This document shows, one piece after another, positions 1 to 6,738 of a DNA stretch of 9,367 bases. The stretch is from Eubacteriales bacterium (GTDB lineage Bacteria; Bacillota_A; Clostridia; Christensenellales; Aristaeellaceae), in contig JARKQO010000407.1 in assembly GCA_029974855.1 (NCBI GenBank), forward strand, positions 1-9,367. The letters are read 5' to 3'. Numbering within the stretch: position 1 is the first letter of the stretch; each line of letters begins with the position of its first letter. A model generated the notes under the pieces. The model was not told the origin of the DNA and ran no database searches. It saw nothing but the letters and a program-made list of their open reading frames with translations. A program made the translations under genes and the position numbers.

Positions 1-250
1 ATTTACGGGGGTGAAAAAAAGTGGAGTCAGCGAATAATGCCTTCACCACAATCTTAGGCTGGCCATTGGTTATCAAAGGGCACCTGACGTATCAATGTCA
101 TGATGATTTTACACCACCAAAATTCGCGTTGTCAAGCGGGAAAGGCAAAAGCGCGGAGATCTTAGGGGTGCGGCCGCCCCGGGGCATGGGTCAGAGAATG
201 TTTGGAAACCGCCGGGACCCATCCGCCTCTTTTCAGGCAAGCGCGGAAAC

Positions 251-289
251 GCCGATTGTTTTGTCACAAAGGATAGTGTGACAATCGGC
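251..289. promoter_or_regulatory. Inverted repeat, possible operator or hairpin
   Basis: The core is a perfect 8-base dyad, TTGTCACA (261-268) and TGTGACAA (277-284), separated by 8 bases. It is embedded in a longer imperfect repeat: GCCGATT (251-257) also pairs with AATCGGC (283-289), leaving five bases unpaired on the left arm. The symmetry suits a dimeric transcription factor site, or a stable RNA hairpin if transcribed. No U-tract follows, so it is not a typical terminator. It lies roughly 100 bases upstream of the promoter candidate. The binding protein is unknown, and no regulator gene lies in the window. Confidence 0.45.
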
Positions 290-389
290 AGGCCTTGCGA
301 TACTGGCATTTATTTGAACAATTGGGATACGGGGGAGCGGCGGGCCCGAAATTCCCAAAAAATATACTCCCTGATGTGAAGAATGACGG

Positions 390-418
390 TTGTTCCAAAA
401 AATCGCGGATGATAGGAT
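390..418 (+). promoter_or_regulatory. Candidate sigma-70-type promoter for the GRE operon
   Basis: TTGTTC (390-395) and TAGGAT (413-418) are separated by 17 bases, and a TG sits one base upstream of the -10 box (extended -10). The -35 box matches consensus at only three positions and the -10 box at four, so this is a weak call based mainly on spacing and location. Transcription from here would start near 425 and leave a leader of about 40 bases before the first gene. Confidence 0.3.
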
Positions 419-466
419 AAAGGCACACAGAAGCGATATTCGCGACAATCAAAGGAGGGCTTGTTG

Positions 467-2704
467 TTGGAGAGCATCTCATCGTATCAAATTGTCACCA
501 AACCGGAAAGAAGCGAACGGATTGAAAAGCTGTACCAGTATATTCGGTCATTCAAGGCTGGCATCTGCGTGGAACGCGCCCATCTGATGACGGAATCCTA
601 CAAGAAAAACATCGGCCTTCCCACCGTGGTGCAGCGGGCCCAGGTGATTGCCGATGTGCTGGACCAAATGACCCTCTACTTGATGCCGGGCAGCCTGTTT
701 GCCGGCAATCAGGCGTCGCTGCCCCGCTGGGCGCCCCTGTTTCCTGAGTTTGACGTGGAATGGGTGGAGGACGAGGTCATCAACGGGAAGCCCTACTTCC
801 CCTGCGACCGCCCCGCGGACCGCTATGATTTCCATCCGGAAAACCGCCAAACCCTGGTGGATGTCATCAACTGGTGGAAGGGCCGCACCCATACGGACCG
901 TTTGCGCTGCCGCCTGTCCAAAGAGTCTCAGGCCACGCACTTTGACATCAAAGCGGCGGATTTGGGCACCTACTTCCAGGGAGGGGACGGCCACTACGCG
1001 CCGGACCATCAGAAGCTTTTTACCACCGGCCTGACCCACATCATTGAGGAATGTGAGGGCTACCGGGACGCCATCGACTGGACCCAGCCGGAAGCCGCCA
1101 TGAAGAAGGACTTCTACGACGCGGCCATCATCAGCTGCGAGGCCGTGATCCGCTATGCCCACCGCTTCGCGGACCTGGCCCAGCGGGAGGCGGACAAGGA
1201 GAAGGATTTCACCCGCAAGAAGGAACTCCAGGAGCTCAGCGACATGTGCCGCCGGGTGCCGGAGCACCCGGCCCGGAACTTTAAGGAAGCGCTGCAGTTC
1301 GTGATTTTCATTCACATCTGCGTGCAAATCGAGGACAACGGCGCGGGCATTTCCTTTGGCCGCTTTGACCAATTCATGTGGGACATGTACGAAAAGGGGC
1401 TCAAGGACGGTTCCTTGAACCATGACATCGCGCTTGAAATGGTGGAGAACTTCTATCTGCAAATCTACTCCAACAACAAGGTGCGCAGCTGGACCGATAC
1501 CGACTACTACCGGGGCGTGCCCATGTTCCAAAACCTGACCATTGGCGGCCAGGACCCCAAGACCAAGAGCGACGCCACCAATGAGCTGAGCTATATCTGC
1601 CTGGAGGCCACCGCCAACACCCGTGTGCCCCAACCCTCGCTCACCGTGCGCTTCCACAAGAAATCGCCCCTGGAGTTCAAGATGAAGGTGGCGGAGGTGG
1701 TCCGCCTGGGCATGGGCCTGCCCTCCATTTTCAATGACGAGGTATACATTCCCGCCCTGATGAACAGGGGATATCAGCTGGATGACGCTTATAATTACTG
1801 CATCATCGGCTGTGTGGAGCCCGGCACGGCGGGTCTTCTGGGCGGCCGCACCGGCGGCGCGTGGCTGAACTGCGTCAAGATGCTGGAAATGTCCCTCTTC
1901 GGCGGCAAGGACCCCCGCACCGGCCTGACGCTGCTGTCCAACAAGCATGGGAAGGACCTGTCCACCTTTGAAAGCTTTGAGGAGGTCAAGGAGGCCTACC
2001 TGGAGCAGCTGGATTTCTACATCAAACAGGAAGCCATCATGGAGAACACCATTGACCAGCTCTGGGAGGAAACCCTGGAGGAACCCATGGCGGCGGTTTT
2101 TGGCTGCTATGAGACCACGGTGCCCCGGGGCAAGGCCATCAAGCAGGGCGGCGCCAAGTACGACCTGACGGGCCAGCAGACCATCGGCACCGCCAATGTG
2201 GCCAACAGCCTGTACAGCATCAAGAAGTTGGTTTTTGACGAGAAGAAGATCACCGGGGCGCAACTGAAGCACGCGCTGGAAACCAACTTCTCCGACGACA
2301 CCACCAGCCCCACGGGCCGGCAGATCAAGGCCATGTGCCTGGGCGTGCCCAAGTACGGCAACGACGTGGACGAGGTGGACTTCCTGACCCGGGATATGCT
2401 GGCCCACGTGGCCCAGGAGCTGCCCAAGTACAAGAATACCCGTTACGGCAGGGGGCCCATCGGCGGCACGCTGCACTGCTCCACCAGCACCGTGTCCAGC
2501 AACACCCCCTTTGGCAAGGTTTGCGGAGCCACCCCGGACGGCAGGGACGCCTATACCTCTTTGGCGGACGGCCAGTCCCCCATGCGGGGCACGGACAAGC
2601 TGGGGCCCACGGCCTCCATCTCTTCGGTGTCCAAGCTCAACAACATTCTGCTGTCCTGCGGCTCCTTGTATAATCTGAAGTTCGTGCCCGAGGATTTGTA
2701 CTAA
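467..2704 (+). CDS. Glycyl radical enzyme, large (barrel) subunit lacking the radical domain
   Basis: This is the catalytic barrel of a pyruvate formate-lyase/diol-dehydratase-type glycyl radical enzyme (PFL-like domain). Numbered from the TTG at 467 (745 residues), the active-site motif G-C-V-E-P is at 448-452. C449 would carry the thiyl radical and E451 is the acid/base residue typical of the dehydratase-like branch. A GDGH stretch lies at 173-176. The later family blocks GGAKYDLTG, KYGNDVD, TPFGK and GATPDGR are all present. The protein ends after NLKFVPEDLY, exactly where single-chain members (roughly 780-850 residues) continue into the glycyl radical domain. That domain is the next gene. 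Start choice: three TTG codons follow AAAGGAGGG (451-459). TTG 461 is only one base after it, TTG 464 four and TTG 467 seven, so 467 is preferred. Family membership is certain. The substrate is unknown; a polyol or diol dehydration is the best guess from GCVEP, which does not by itself exclude other GRE reactions. Confidence 0.93.
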   Translation: MESISSYQIVTKPERSERIEKLYQYIRSFKAGICVERAHLMTESYKKNIGLPTVVQRAQVIADVLDQMTLYLMPGSLFAGNQASLPRWAPLFPEFDVEWVEDEVINGKPYFPCDRPADRYDFHPENRQTLVDVINWWKGRTHTDRLRCRLSKESQATHFDIKAADLGTYFQGGDGHYAPDHQKLFTTGLTHIIEECEGYRDAIDWTQPEAAMKKDFYDAAIISCEAVIRYAHRFADLAQREADKEKDFTRKKELQELSDMCRRVPEHPARNFKEALQFVIFIHICVQIEDNGAGISFGRFDQFMWDMYEKGLKDGSLNHDIALEMVENFYLQIYSNNKVRSWTDTDYYRGVPMFQNLTIGGQDPKTKSDATNELSYICLEATANTRVPQPSLTVRFHKKSPLEFKMKVAEVVRLGMGLPSIFNDEVYIPALMNRGYQLDDAYNYCIIGCVEPGTAGLLGGRTGGAWLNCVKMLEMSLFGGKDPRTGLTLLSNKHGKDLSTFESFEEVKEAYLEQLDFYIKQEAIMENTIDQLWEETLEEPMAAVFGCYETTVPRGKAIKQGGAKYDLTGQQTIGTANVANSLYSIKKLVFDEKKITGAQLKHALETNFSDDTTSPTGRQIKAMCLGVPKYGNDVDEVDFLTRDMLAHVAQELPKYKNTRYGRGPIGGTLHCSTSTVSSNTPFGKVCGATPDGRDAYTSLADGQSPMRGTDKLGPTASISSVSKLNNILLSCGSLYNLKFVPEDLY

Positions 2705-2714
2705 GCACATAAAG

Positions 2715-2719
2715 GGAGG
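2715..2719 (+). promoter_or_regulatory. Shine-Dalgarno of the separate glycyl radical domain gene
   Basis: GGAGG within AAAGGGAGGA (2711-2720) lies six bases before the ATG at 2726 and ten bases after the stop of the large subunit. The site is near-ideal, which argues that the small radical-domain protein is translated independently and is not the remnant of a recently broken gene. Confidence 0.8.
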
Positions 2720-2725
2720 ATTGTT

Positions 2726-2983
2726 ATGAACACCACGTTGCCGGGAACCCGCGCCAATGAGGGCCTCAGGCGCTTCGTCGGGATCATTGACCAGTATTTC
2801 CAAATGGGCGGCGCTCAAATGCAGTTTAATGTGGTGAGCAAAAAGACTTTGATGGACGCCCAGAAACACCCGGAGAACTATTCCGACCTCATCGTCCGCG
2901 TGGCCGGGTATAGCGCTTACTTCACCCAGCTCTCCAGCGACGTTCAGCAGGACATCATCGAACGGACCGAGGAGCGGATCTGA
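2726..2983 (+). CDS. Glycyl radical domain as a stand-alone small subunit
   Basis: This 85-residue protein corresponds to the C-terminal domain of glycyl radical enzymes. It contains FNVVSKKTL (34-42), DAQKHPENY (44-52) and the radical motif RVAGYSAYF at 58-66, with G61 as the glycine expected to carry the radical, and ends in a typical DIIERTEERI tail. The first ten or so residues (MNTTLPGTRA) do not resemble the usual linker and are probably specific to the split form. It resembles the spare-part protein GrcA/YfiD (127 residues in E. coli), which replaces the oxygen-cleaved domain of PFL. Here, however, the partner has no such domain of its own, so this protein should be an obligatory subunit. 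It is in the same frame as the large-subunit gene, separated by a TAA and 21 bases, with its own strong ribosome site. The activase gene follows. Confidence 0.92.
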   Translation: MNTTLPGTRANEGLRRFVGIIDQYFQMGGAQMQFNVVSKKTLMDAQKHPENYSDLIVRVAGYSAYFTQLSSDVQQDIIERTEERI

Positions 2984-2996
2984 CTTCCCCAATTGA

Positions 2997-3025
2997 TCGT
3001 GGGCACGGGGGGCCTGTGCCCACGA
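2997..3025 (+). promoter_or_regulatory. Intercistronic hairpin after the GRE genes
   Basis: TCGTGGGCAC (2997-3006) and GTGCCCACGA (3016-3025) form a perfect 10-bp stem with a 9-base loop, starting 13 bases after the small-subunit stop. No run of T follows, so full termination is not expected. It could protect the 3' end of the GRE-subunit message or partly attenuate transcription. Either would give abundant enzyme and little activase, the ratio expected of a catalytic activating enzyme. Confidence 0.6.
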
Positions 3026-3045
3026 CCGGCAAAGGATGAATCACA

Positions 3046-4017
3046 GTGATGAACATCAGCGCGCGCCAGACCCGCGAATTGCATGACGTAACGGGCGTGG
3101 TCACGGAGATTGAGCGTTACGCCATCCATGATGGTCTGGGCATTCGCACCACGGTATTCCTGAAAGGCTGTCCCCTTGCCTGCCTGTGGTGCAGCAACCC
3201 CGAAACCCAGAAGCCCTATATGGAGCTTGGCCTGTTCATGGATAAGTGCATCGGCTGCGGGGCCTGCGTTACAGCCTGCCCCCACGGCGCGGTCCGCATG
3301 GTGGAAGGCAAAGCGGAAACCGACCGGGAGATATGCGCCGCCAAGTGCTACCGGCGGGAGGAGTCCTTCCCCTGTGTGCTTTCGTGCTATACTGGAGCGC
3401 GGGTGGCCTTGGGCGCGAAGCGCACCGCCTATGACGTGTATCAGGAGGTGGCCCGGGACCGTCCGTTTTTTGATTCCTCGGGCGGCGGCATGACCCTGTC
3501 AGGGGGCGAGCCCATGATGCAGCCGGAGTTTGCCTATGCGCTGCTGCGCCTGTGCAAGGAGAACTGGATCAACACCGCCATGGAAACCTGCGGCGCGGGC
3601 GACGCGAAGGATTATGAAGCCGTTCTGCCGTACCTGGACATGATTTTCATGGACGTGAAGGGCATGGACTCCACCAAGTACCGCCAATGGATCGGGGCGG
3701 AGCCCCAGCGCCAGGCGGACAACGTGGCGCGGATGGCAAAGCTTTGCAAGGGTACAAGCACCGCCTTGGTGGTACGGACCCCCATCATCCCCGGTTTTAA
3801 CGACACGGTGGGGGAGGTGGAGCAAATCGCGGCCTTCCTGGCGGAATGCGGCGTAACGGGAGCGGAGCTGCTGCCCTATCACAAGCTGGGGCGGGGCAAA
3901 TACGCGGCCATTGGCAGGACTTATGAGCTTCAGGATGTGAAACCGCCGGAAAACAGCCAGATGCTCATTTTCAACGAGATTTTGGAAAAGCATGGGATTG
4001 AGGTTTTGCACTTTTAA
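3046..4017 (+). CDS. Glycyl radical enzyme activating enzyme (radical SAM)
   Basis: This 323-residue protein matches the PflA-like activases that use SAM and a [4Fe-4S] cluster to abstract hydrogen from the GRE glycine. The radical-SAM motif C42-x3-C46-x2-C49 (GCPLACLWC) follows a typical opening, IHDGLGIRTTVFLKGC. A ferredoxin-like insert follows: C68-x2-C71-x2-C74-x3-C78-P, then a second four-cysteine set with unusual spacing, C97-x3-C101-x8-C110-x3-C114. The SAM-binding GGEP motif is at 153-156 (SGGGMTLSGGEP). The insert is typical of activases for dehydratase-type GREs and absent from the short PFL activase. Start: GTG 3046 is directly followed by ATG 3049, and AAAGG (3031-3035) lies ten bases before the GTG; either is possible. 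It follows the GRE pair after a hairpin and precedes the transporter genes by 44 bases. Its substrate is probably G61 of the small protein. Confidence 0.93.
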   Translation: MMNISARQTRELHDVTGVVTEIERYAIHDGLGIRTTVFLKGCPLACLWCSNPETQKPYMELGLFMDKCIGCGACVTACPHGAVRMVEGKAETDREICAAKCYRREESFPCVLSCYTGARVALGAKRTAYDVYQEVARDRPFFDSSGGGMTLSGGEPMMQPEFAYALLRLCKENWINTAMETCGAGDAKDYEAVLPYLDMIFMDVKGMDSTKYRQWIGAEPQRQADNVARMAKLCKGTSTALVVRTPIIPGFNDTVGEVEQIAAFLAECGVTGAELLPYHKLGRGKYAAIGRTYELQDVKPPENSQMLIFNEILEKHGIEVLHF

Positions 4018-4061
4018 CGGTTTTGATGGCGTAAGCCAGCAAATAAAAAAGGAGGGTCCCC

Positions 4062-5120
4062 ATGAAAAAACTGGCATTGGTTCTCTCACTGGTTCTTCTC
4101 GTACTGTGTGTGGCCCACACAGCCCTTGCCGAAGGCGGCGTGTTCACCGCGACCCCCGAGCAGCTCAAGCTTCTGCCGGAAGAAATGATCGGCGAAAAGG
4201 ATCAGTTCAAGGGCATGAGGATTGCGTTCTCGCAGCGCAACATCGCCGGCTCCGAGTGGTGGGAGCAGCTGGTCCGTCTGGCCAAGACCGAGGCGGAACA
4301 CCTTGGCATCGAGCTGACGGTTCTGGACGGCCGCAATGACCTGGCGCAGCAGATCACCGACATCGAGACCCTCATCAGCATGCAGCCCGACGCCATGATC
4401 ATCAACCCCTTCCACTCCACGGGCGTGCTCCCCGCCGTGATGAAGGTGCACGAGGCCAACATCCCCCTGACCGTTGTGAACTGCGCCCTGGACGCGGAAG
4501 GCGCGCCTTTCACCTTCGTGTCCTGCGATGTGGAGAACTCCGGTTACAAGGGCGGCTTTGAGCTGGCCCGCGCCTATGACGAAAAGAATGGCTGGAAGGA
4601 CGAAGTGAAGGCTTTGGTTCTCTCCGCCGCTCCCCAGGAGGAGGAAAGCGACCTGCGCCGCTGGGGCCAGATCATGGGCTACACCGATTACATGCTGGAA
4701 AAATACGGCAAGTCCAACCTGAAGATCGTATCCTACCGCTACTACAACTGGCAGCCCGAACCCGCCATGAACGAGACCTTGGACGCCCTCCAGGCCAACC
4801 CGGATGTGGATATCATCTTCGCGGCCTGTGACGGCGGCGTACAGGGCGTGGTGCCCGCGCTGGAGAGCATCGGCCGTGCCGGCGAAATCATGATGTGCTC
4901 CGTGGACGCCCGCAAGGACGTGGTGAAGATGATCATCGACGGGGACAAGGGCGTTGTGAACACCGTTGCCAACGACCCCCGCATGATGGGCAAGTGGGCC
5001 GTGTATCTGGCCGCCCAGGCCGCCTCCGGCGTGACCACCCCCGCCACCTTCTACGTGCCCAACACCATGTACACCAAGGATAACGCCCAGGCCTATTACG
5101 ATCCCAACTCCACCTATTAA
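4062..5120 (+). CDS. Sugar-type ABC transporter solute-binding protein
   Basis: This 352-residue extracytoplasmic binding protein belongs to the ribose/galactose-type periplasmic-binding family (Peripla_BP_4 fold). A signal peptide is clear: MKK, a leucine/valine-rich core at 4-18, then A-L-A at 21-23, with likely cleavage before E24. The mature domain opens with RIAFSQRN and continues through ELTVLDGRND, the Q-Q-x-x-D-I-E-T-L-I helix, DAMIINPFHSTG, the hinge region and C-S-V-D-A-R, then VANDPRMMG. These are the standard landmarks of the family. The hinge-proximal segment reads VVNCALD where ribose binders usually have a VDR-like motif, so the ligand is probably not plain ribose. There is a cysteine at 16 but no lipobox, since the residue before it is Leu. 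The ribosome site GGAGG is at 4051-4055. A strong hairpin follows the gene. It presumably feeds the permease encoded downstream. The ligand may be the substrate, or a precursor of the substrate, of the split GRE. Confidence 0.9.
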   Translation: MKKLALVLSLVLLVLCVAHTALAEGGVFTATPEQLKLLPEEMIGEKDQFKGMRIAFSQRNIAGSEWWEQLVRLAKTEAEHLGIELTVLDGRNDLAQQITDIETLISMQPDAMIINPFHSTGVLPAVMKVHEANIPLTVVNCALDAEGAPFTFVSCDVENSGYKGGFELARAYDEKNGWKDEVKALVLSAAPQEEESDLRRWGQIMGYTDYMLEKYGKSNLKIVSYRYYNWQPEPAMNETLDALQANPDVDIIFAACDGGVQGVVPALESIGRAGEIMMCSVDARKDVVKMIIDGDKGVVNTVANDPRMMGKWAVYLAAQAASGVTTPATFYVPNTMYTKDNAQAYYDPNSTY

Positions 5121-5130
5121 TCCGCGAAGC

Positions 5131-5165
5131 GCGGGGAAGGGCGGCCCGGGGCCGTCCTTCCCCGC
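5131..5165 (+). promoter_or_regulatory. Strong intercistronic hairpin between binding protein and ATPase genes
   Basis: A 16-bp stem (5131-5146 with 5150-5165, one G-T pair, 3-base loop) starts 11 bases after the binding-protein stop. No U-tract follows, so it is more likely an attenuator or mRNA stabiliser than a full terminator. Such structures are common after binding-protein genes, where much more binding protein than membrane complex is needed. A small alternative stem (CCGCG 5122-5126 with CGCGG 5130-5134) overlaps its base and would compete with the lowest pairs. Confidence 0.65.
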
Positions 5166-5202
5166 CTCCAACCAACACAGTTCAGGAAAGAAGCGGTGAG
5201 CT

Positions 5203-6738
5203 ATGTACGCTGTTGAGATGGCAGGGATCACGAAAAAATTCTCAGGCGTCAAAGCCGTGGACAATGTTGATTTCAGGGTCAAGCTGGGAGAAATACACGC
5301 GTTGGTGGGCGAAAACGGCGCGGGCAAATCGACATTGATGAAGGTTTTGGCGGGCTCCTATTCCACCACCGGATACAAGGGCAGGATTTTCATCAATGGC
5401 GCGGAAAAGCGGATCGGCCGGCCCCGGGACGCCATGGAAGCCGGCGTGGTCATGGTCCATCAGGAGCTGGCCCTGATCGAAGAGCTGAGCGTGGCGGAAA
5501 ATCTGTTTTTAGGCAATTATCCCGGTCCCAAGGGTTTTGCGGACCGCCGGAAGATGAACAGGATGGCAAAGGAAGCGTTGGAGCAGATGAACCTGCGCCT
5601 GGATCCCCGGGTGCTCATCCGCAAGGTGGGCGTAGGGCAGCAGCAGCTGGTGGAGATTGCCAAGTCCATCATCCGGGGCGGGAAGCTCCTCATTCTCGAC
5701 GAGCCCACCGCTCCGCTTACGGAAACCGAAATCAAGTACCTGTTTGGGCTCCTAAGGGACTTGAAGTCCAAAGGGATTTCCATCATATACATCAGCCACC
5801 GGATGGAGGAGATTTTTGAGATTTCCGACAGCATCACCGTGATGCGGGACGGCGTGATCGTAAACTCCTTTGCCACCGCCCAGACCGACCAGCATGAGAT
5901 CGTTTCCAGCATGATCGGCCGGGAGCTCACGGATTTCTACCCCAAGGACAAGACTGTTCCAGGCTGCGTGACCTTCTCCATCCGGGATTACTCCGTGGCC
6001 AACGCGGTCTATCCCGAGCGGGATATCGTGAAGCATGTTAACATGGACTTTCGGGAAGGCGAGATCGTGGGGATTTCCGGCCTGCTGGGTTCCGGCCGGA
6101 CCGAGCTGATGAGCGCGGTGATGGGGGTCTATCCTTGCAAAGGACGCGGCTGCGTGCGGGTCTTTGACAAGGAGGTGGCGTTTTCCAACCCCCGCAAGGC
6201 CATCTCCCAGGGCATCGGCTTTCTCACGGAGGACCGCAAGCGCTCCGGCTTGATTCTTGGCGAGAAGATCAGCACCAATATCACCCTGTCCTGCCTGCCC
6301 AAGGTGTCCCGGCGGGGCTTCCTTCAGGGGCGCAAGGAACAAAGGCTGGTCAACGCTTTGGTGGAGCGTTTGCGCATCAAGACGGACAACCCGGCGAACA
6401 AGGTGAGCAGCCTCTCCGGCGGCAATCAGCAGAAGGTGGTCTTTGCCAAGTGGCTGGCCATCGAGCCGAAGATTTTTATTCTGGATGAGCCCACCCGGGG
6501 TGTGGACGTGAACGCGAAGTTTGAGATCTATACCATCATGAAGGAACTGGCCAAGGAAAACTACACCATCGTCATGATTTCTTCCGACCTGCCCGAGGTC
6601 ATCGGCATCAGCGACCGGGTGTATGTGATGCACGAGGGCAAGGTATCAGGGGAACTGAAAAAGGAAGAGCTATCGGAAAAGGCGATCATGGATTTTGCGG
6701 TGGGCATCGATTCCGCAAGGCGGGAGGCAGCGATATGA
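5203..6738 (+). CDS. Sugar ABC transporter ATPase, two nucleotide-binding domains
   Basis: This 511-residue protein has the length and layout of the RbsA/MglA/XylG family (fused tandem ATPases), which powers a homodimeric sugar permease. Domain 1 has Walker A GENGAGKS at 36-43, a variant signature region VGVGQQQLVEIAK, and Walker B LILDEPT with D166 and E167. Domain 2 has the degenerate P-loop GLLGSGRTEL from 293, where Arg replaces the usual Lys; this is normal for the family. It also has the signature LSGGNQQK at 404-411 and Walker B ILDEPTRGVDV with D428 and E429. Both halves are therefore as expected for a working transporter of this type, with domain 1 holding the standard Walker A lysine (K42). 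The start ATG is preceded by GGTGAG two bases upstream and AGGAAAG further up, so its ribosome site is weaker than those of its neighbours. Its last codons overlap the permease start (ATGA), implying translational coupling. Confidence 0.95.
   Translation: MYAVEMAGITKKFSGVKAVDNVDFRVKLGEIHALVGENGAGKSTLMKVLAGSYSTTGYKGRIFINGAEKRIGRPRDAMEAGVVMVHQELALIEELSVAENLFLGNYPGPKGFADRRKMNRMAKEALEQMNLRLDPRVLIRKVGVGQQQLVEIAKSIIRGGKLLILDEPTAPLTETEIKYLFGLLRDLKSKGISIIYISHRMEEIFEISDSITVMRDGVIVNSFATAQTDQHEIVSSMIGRELTDFYPKDKTVPGCVTFSIRDYSVANAVYPERDIVKHVNMDFREGEIVGISGLLGSGRTELMSAVMGVYPCKGRGCVRVFDKEVAFSNPRKAISQGIGFLTEDRKRSGLILGEKISTNITLSCLPKVSRRGFLQGRKEQRLVNALVERLRIKTDNPANKVSSLSGGNQQKVVFAKWLAIEPKIFILDEPTRGVDVNAKFEIYTIMKELAKENYTIVMISSDLPEVIGISDRVYVMHEGKVSGELKKEELSEKAIMDFAVGIDSARREAAI

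Larger units (their letters stand above)
1..460. other. Non-coding leader region upstream of the GRE operon
   Basis: No convincing gene is seen here. The short open frames have no recognisable domain and lack a ribosome site with sensible spacing. The stretch looks more AT-rich and more mixed in composition than the coding DNA that follows. It contains an inverted repeat at 251-289, a looser one (ATGGGTC at 186-192 with GACCCAT at 216-222, 23-base loop) and a short direct repeat, AAGCGCGGA, at 149-157 and 239-247. I looked for well-known riboswitch, T-box, tRNA and SRP signatures and recognised none. It is most likely the control region of the operon, possibly including the tail of an upstream transcript. 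Confidence 0.6.

Noticed and set aside
21..281. Possible 86-residue protein in the leader
   Set aside because: GTG start with no ribosome site at useful spacing, no recognisable domain, and its end overlaps the inverted repeat at 251-289.
261..284. CRP-like site
   Set aside because: The half-sites are in the opposite order to TGTGA-N6-TCACA and the spacer is 8 bases.
363..368. TATACT as the -10 box of the GRE operon promoter
   Set aside because: Good -10 match, but nothing like a -35 box lies 16-18 bases upstream and there is no TG extension.
2702..2704. TAA as a simple nonsense mutation making a pseudogene
   Set aside because: A near-ideal Shine-Dalgarno and ATG directly follow, the radical domain is fully intact, and the activase and transporter genes are intact, so the operon looks maintained. 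Not fully excluded without reads or homologues.
548..2992. Open frame of 814 codons on the - strand opposite the GRE genes
   Set aside because: It mirrors a GC-rich coding region, has low-complexity Gly/Val/His/Leu-rich content and no recognisable domain, while the + strand frames show clear GRE motifs.
4027..4038. Small hairpin TGGC-gtaa-GCCA between activase and binding-protein genes
   Set aside because: Only four base pairs with no extension; expected by chance in DNA of this composition.
4086..5327. Open frame of 413 codons on the - strand opposite the binding protein
   Set aside because: Shadow of the binding-protein gene; Gly/His/Val-rich with no domain.
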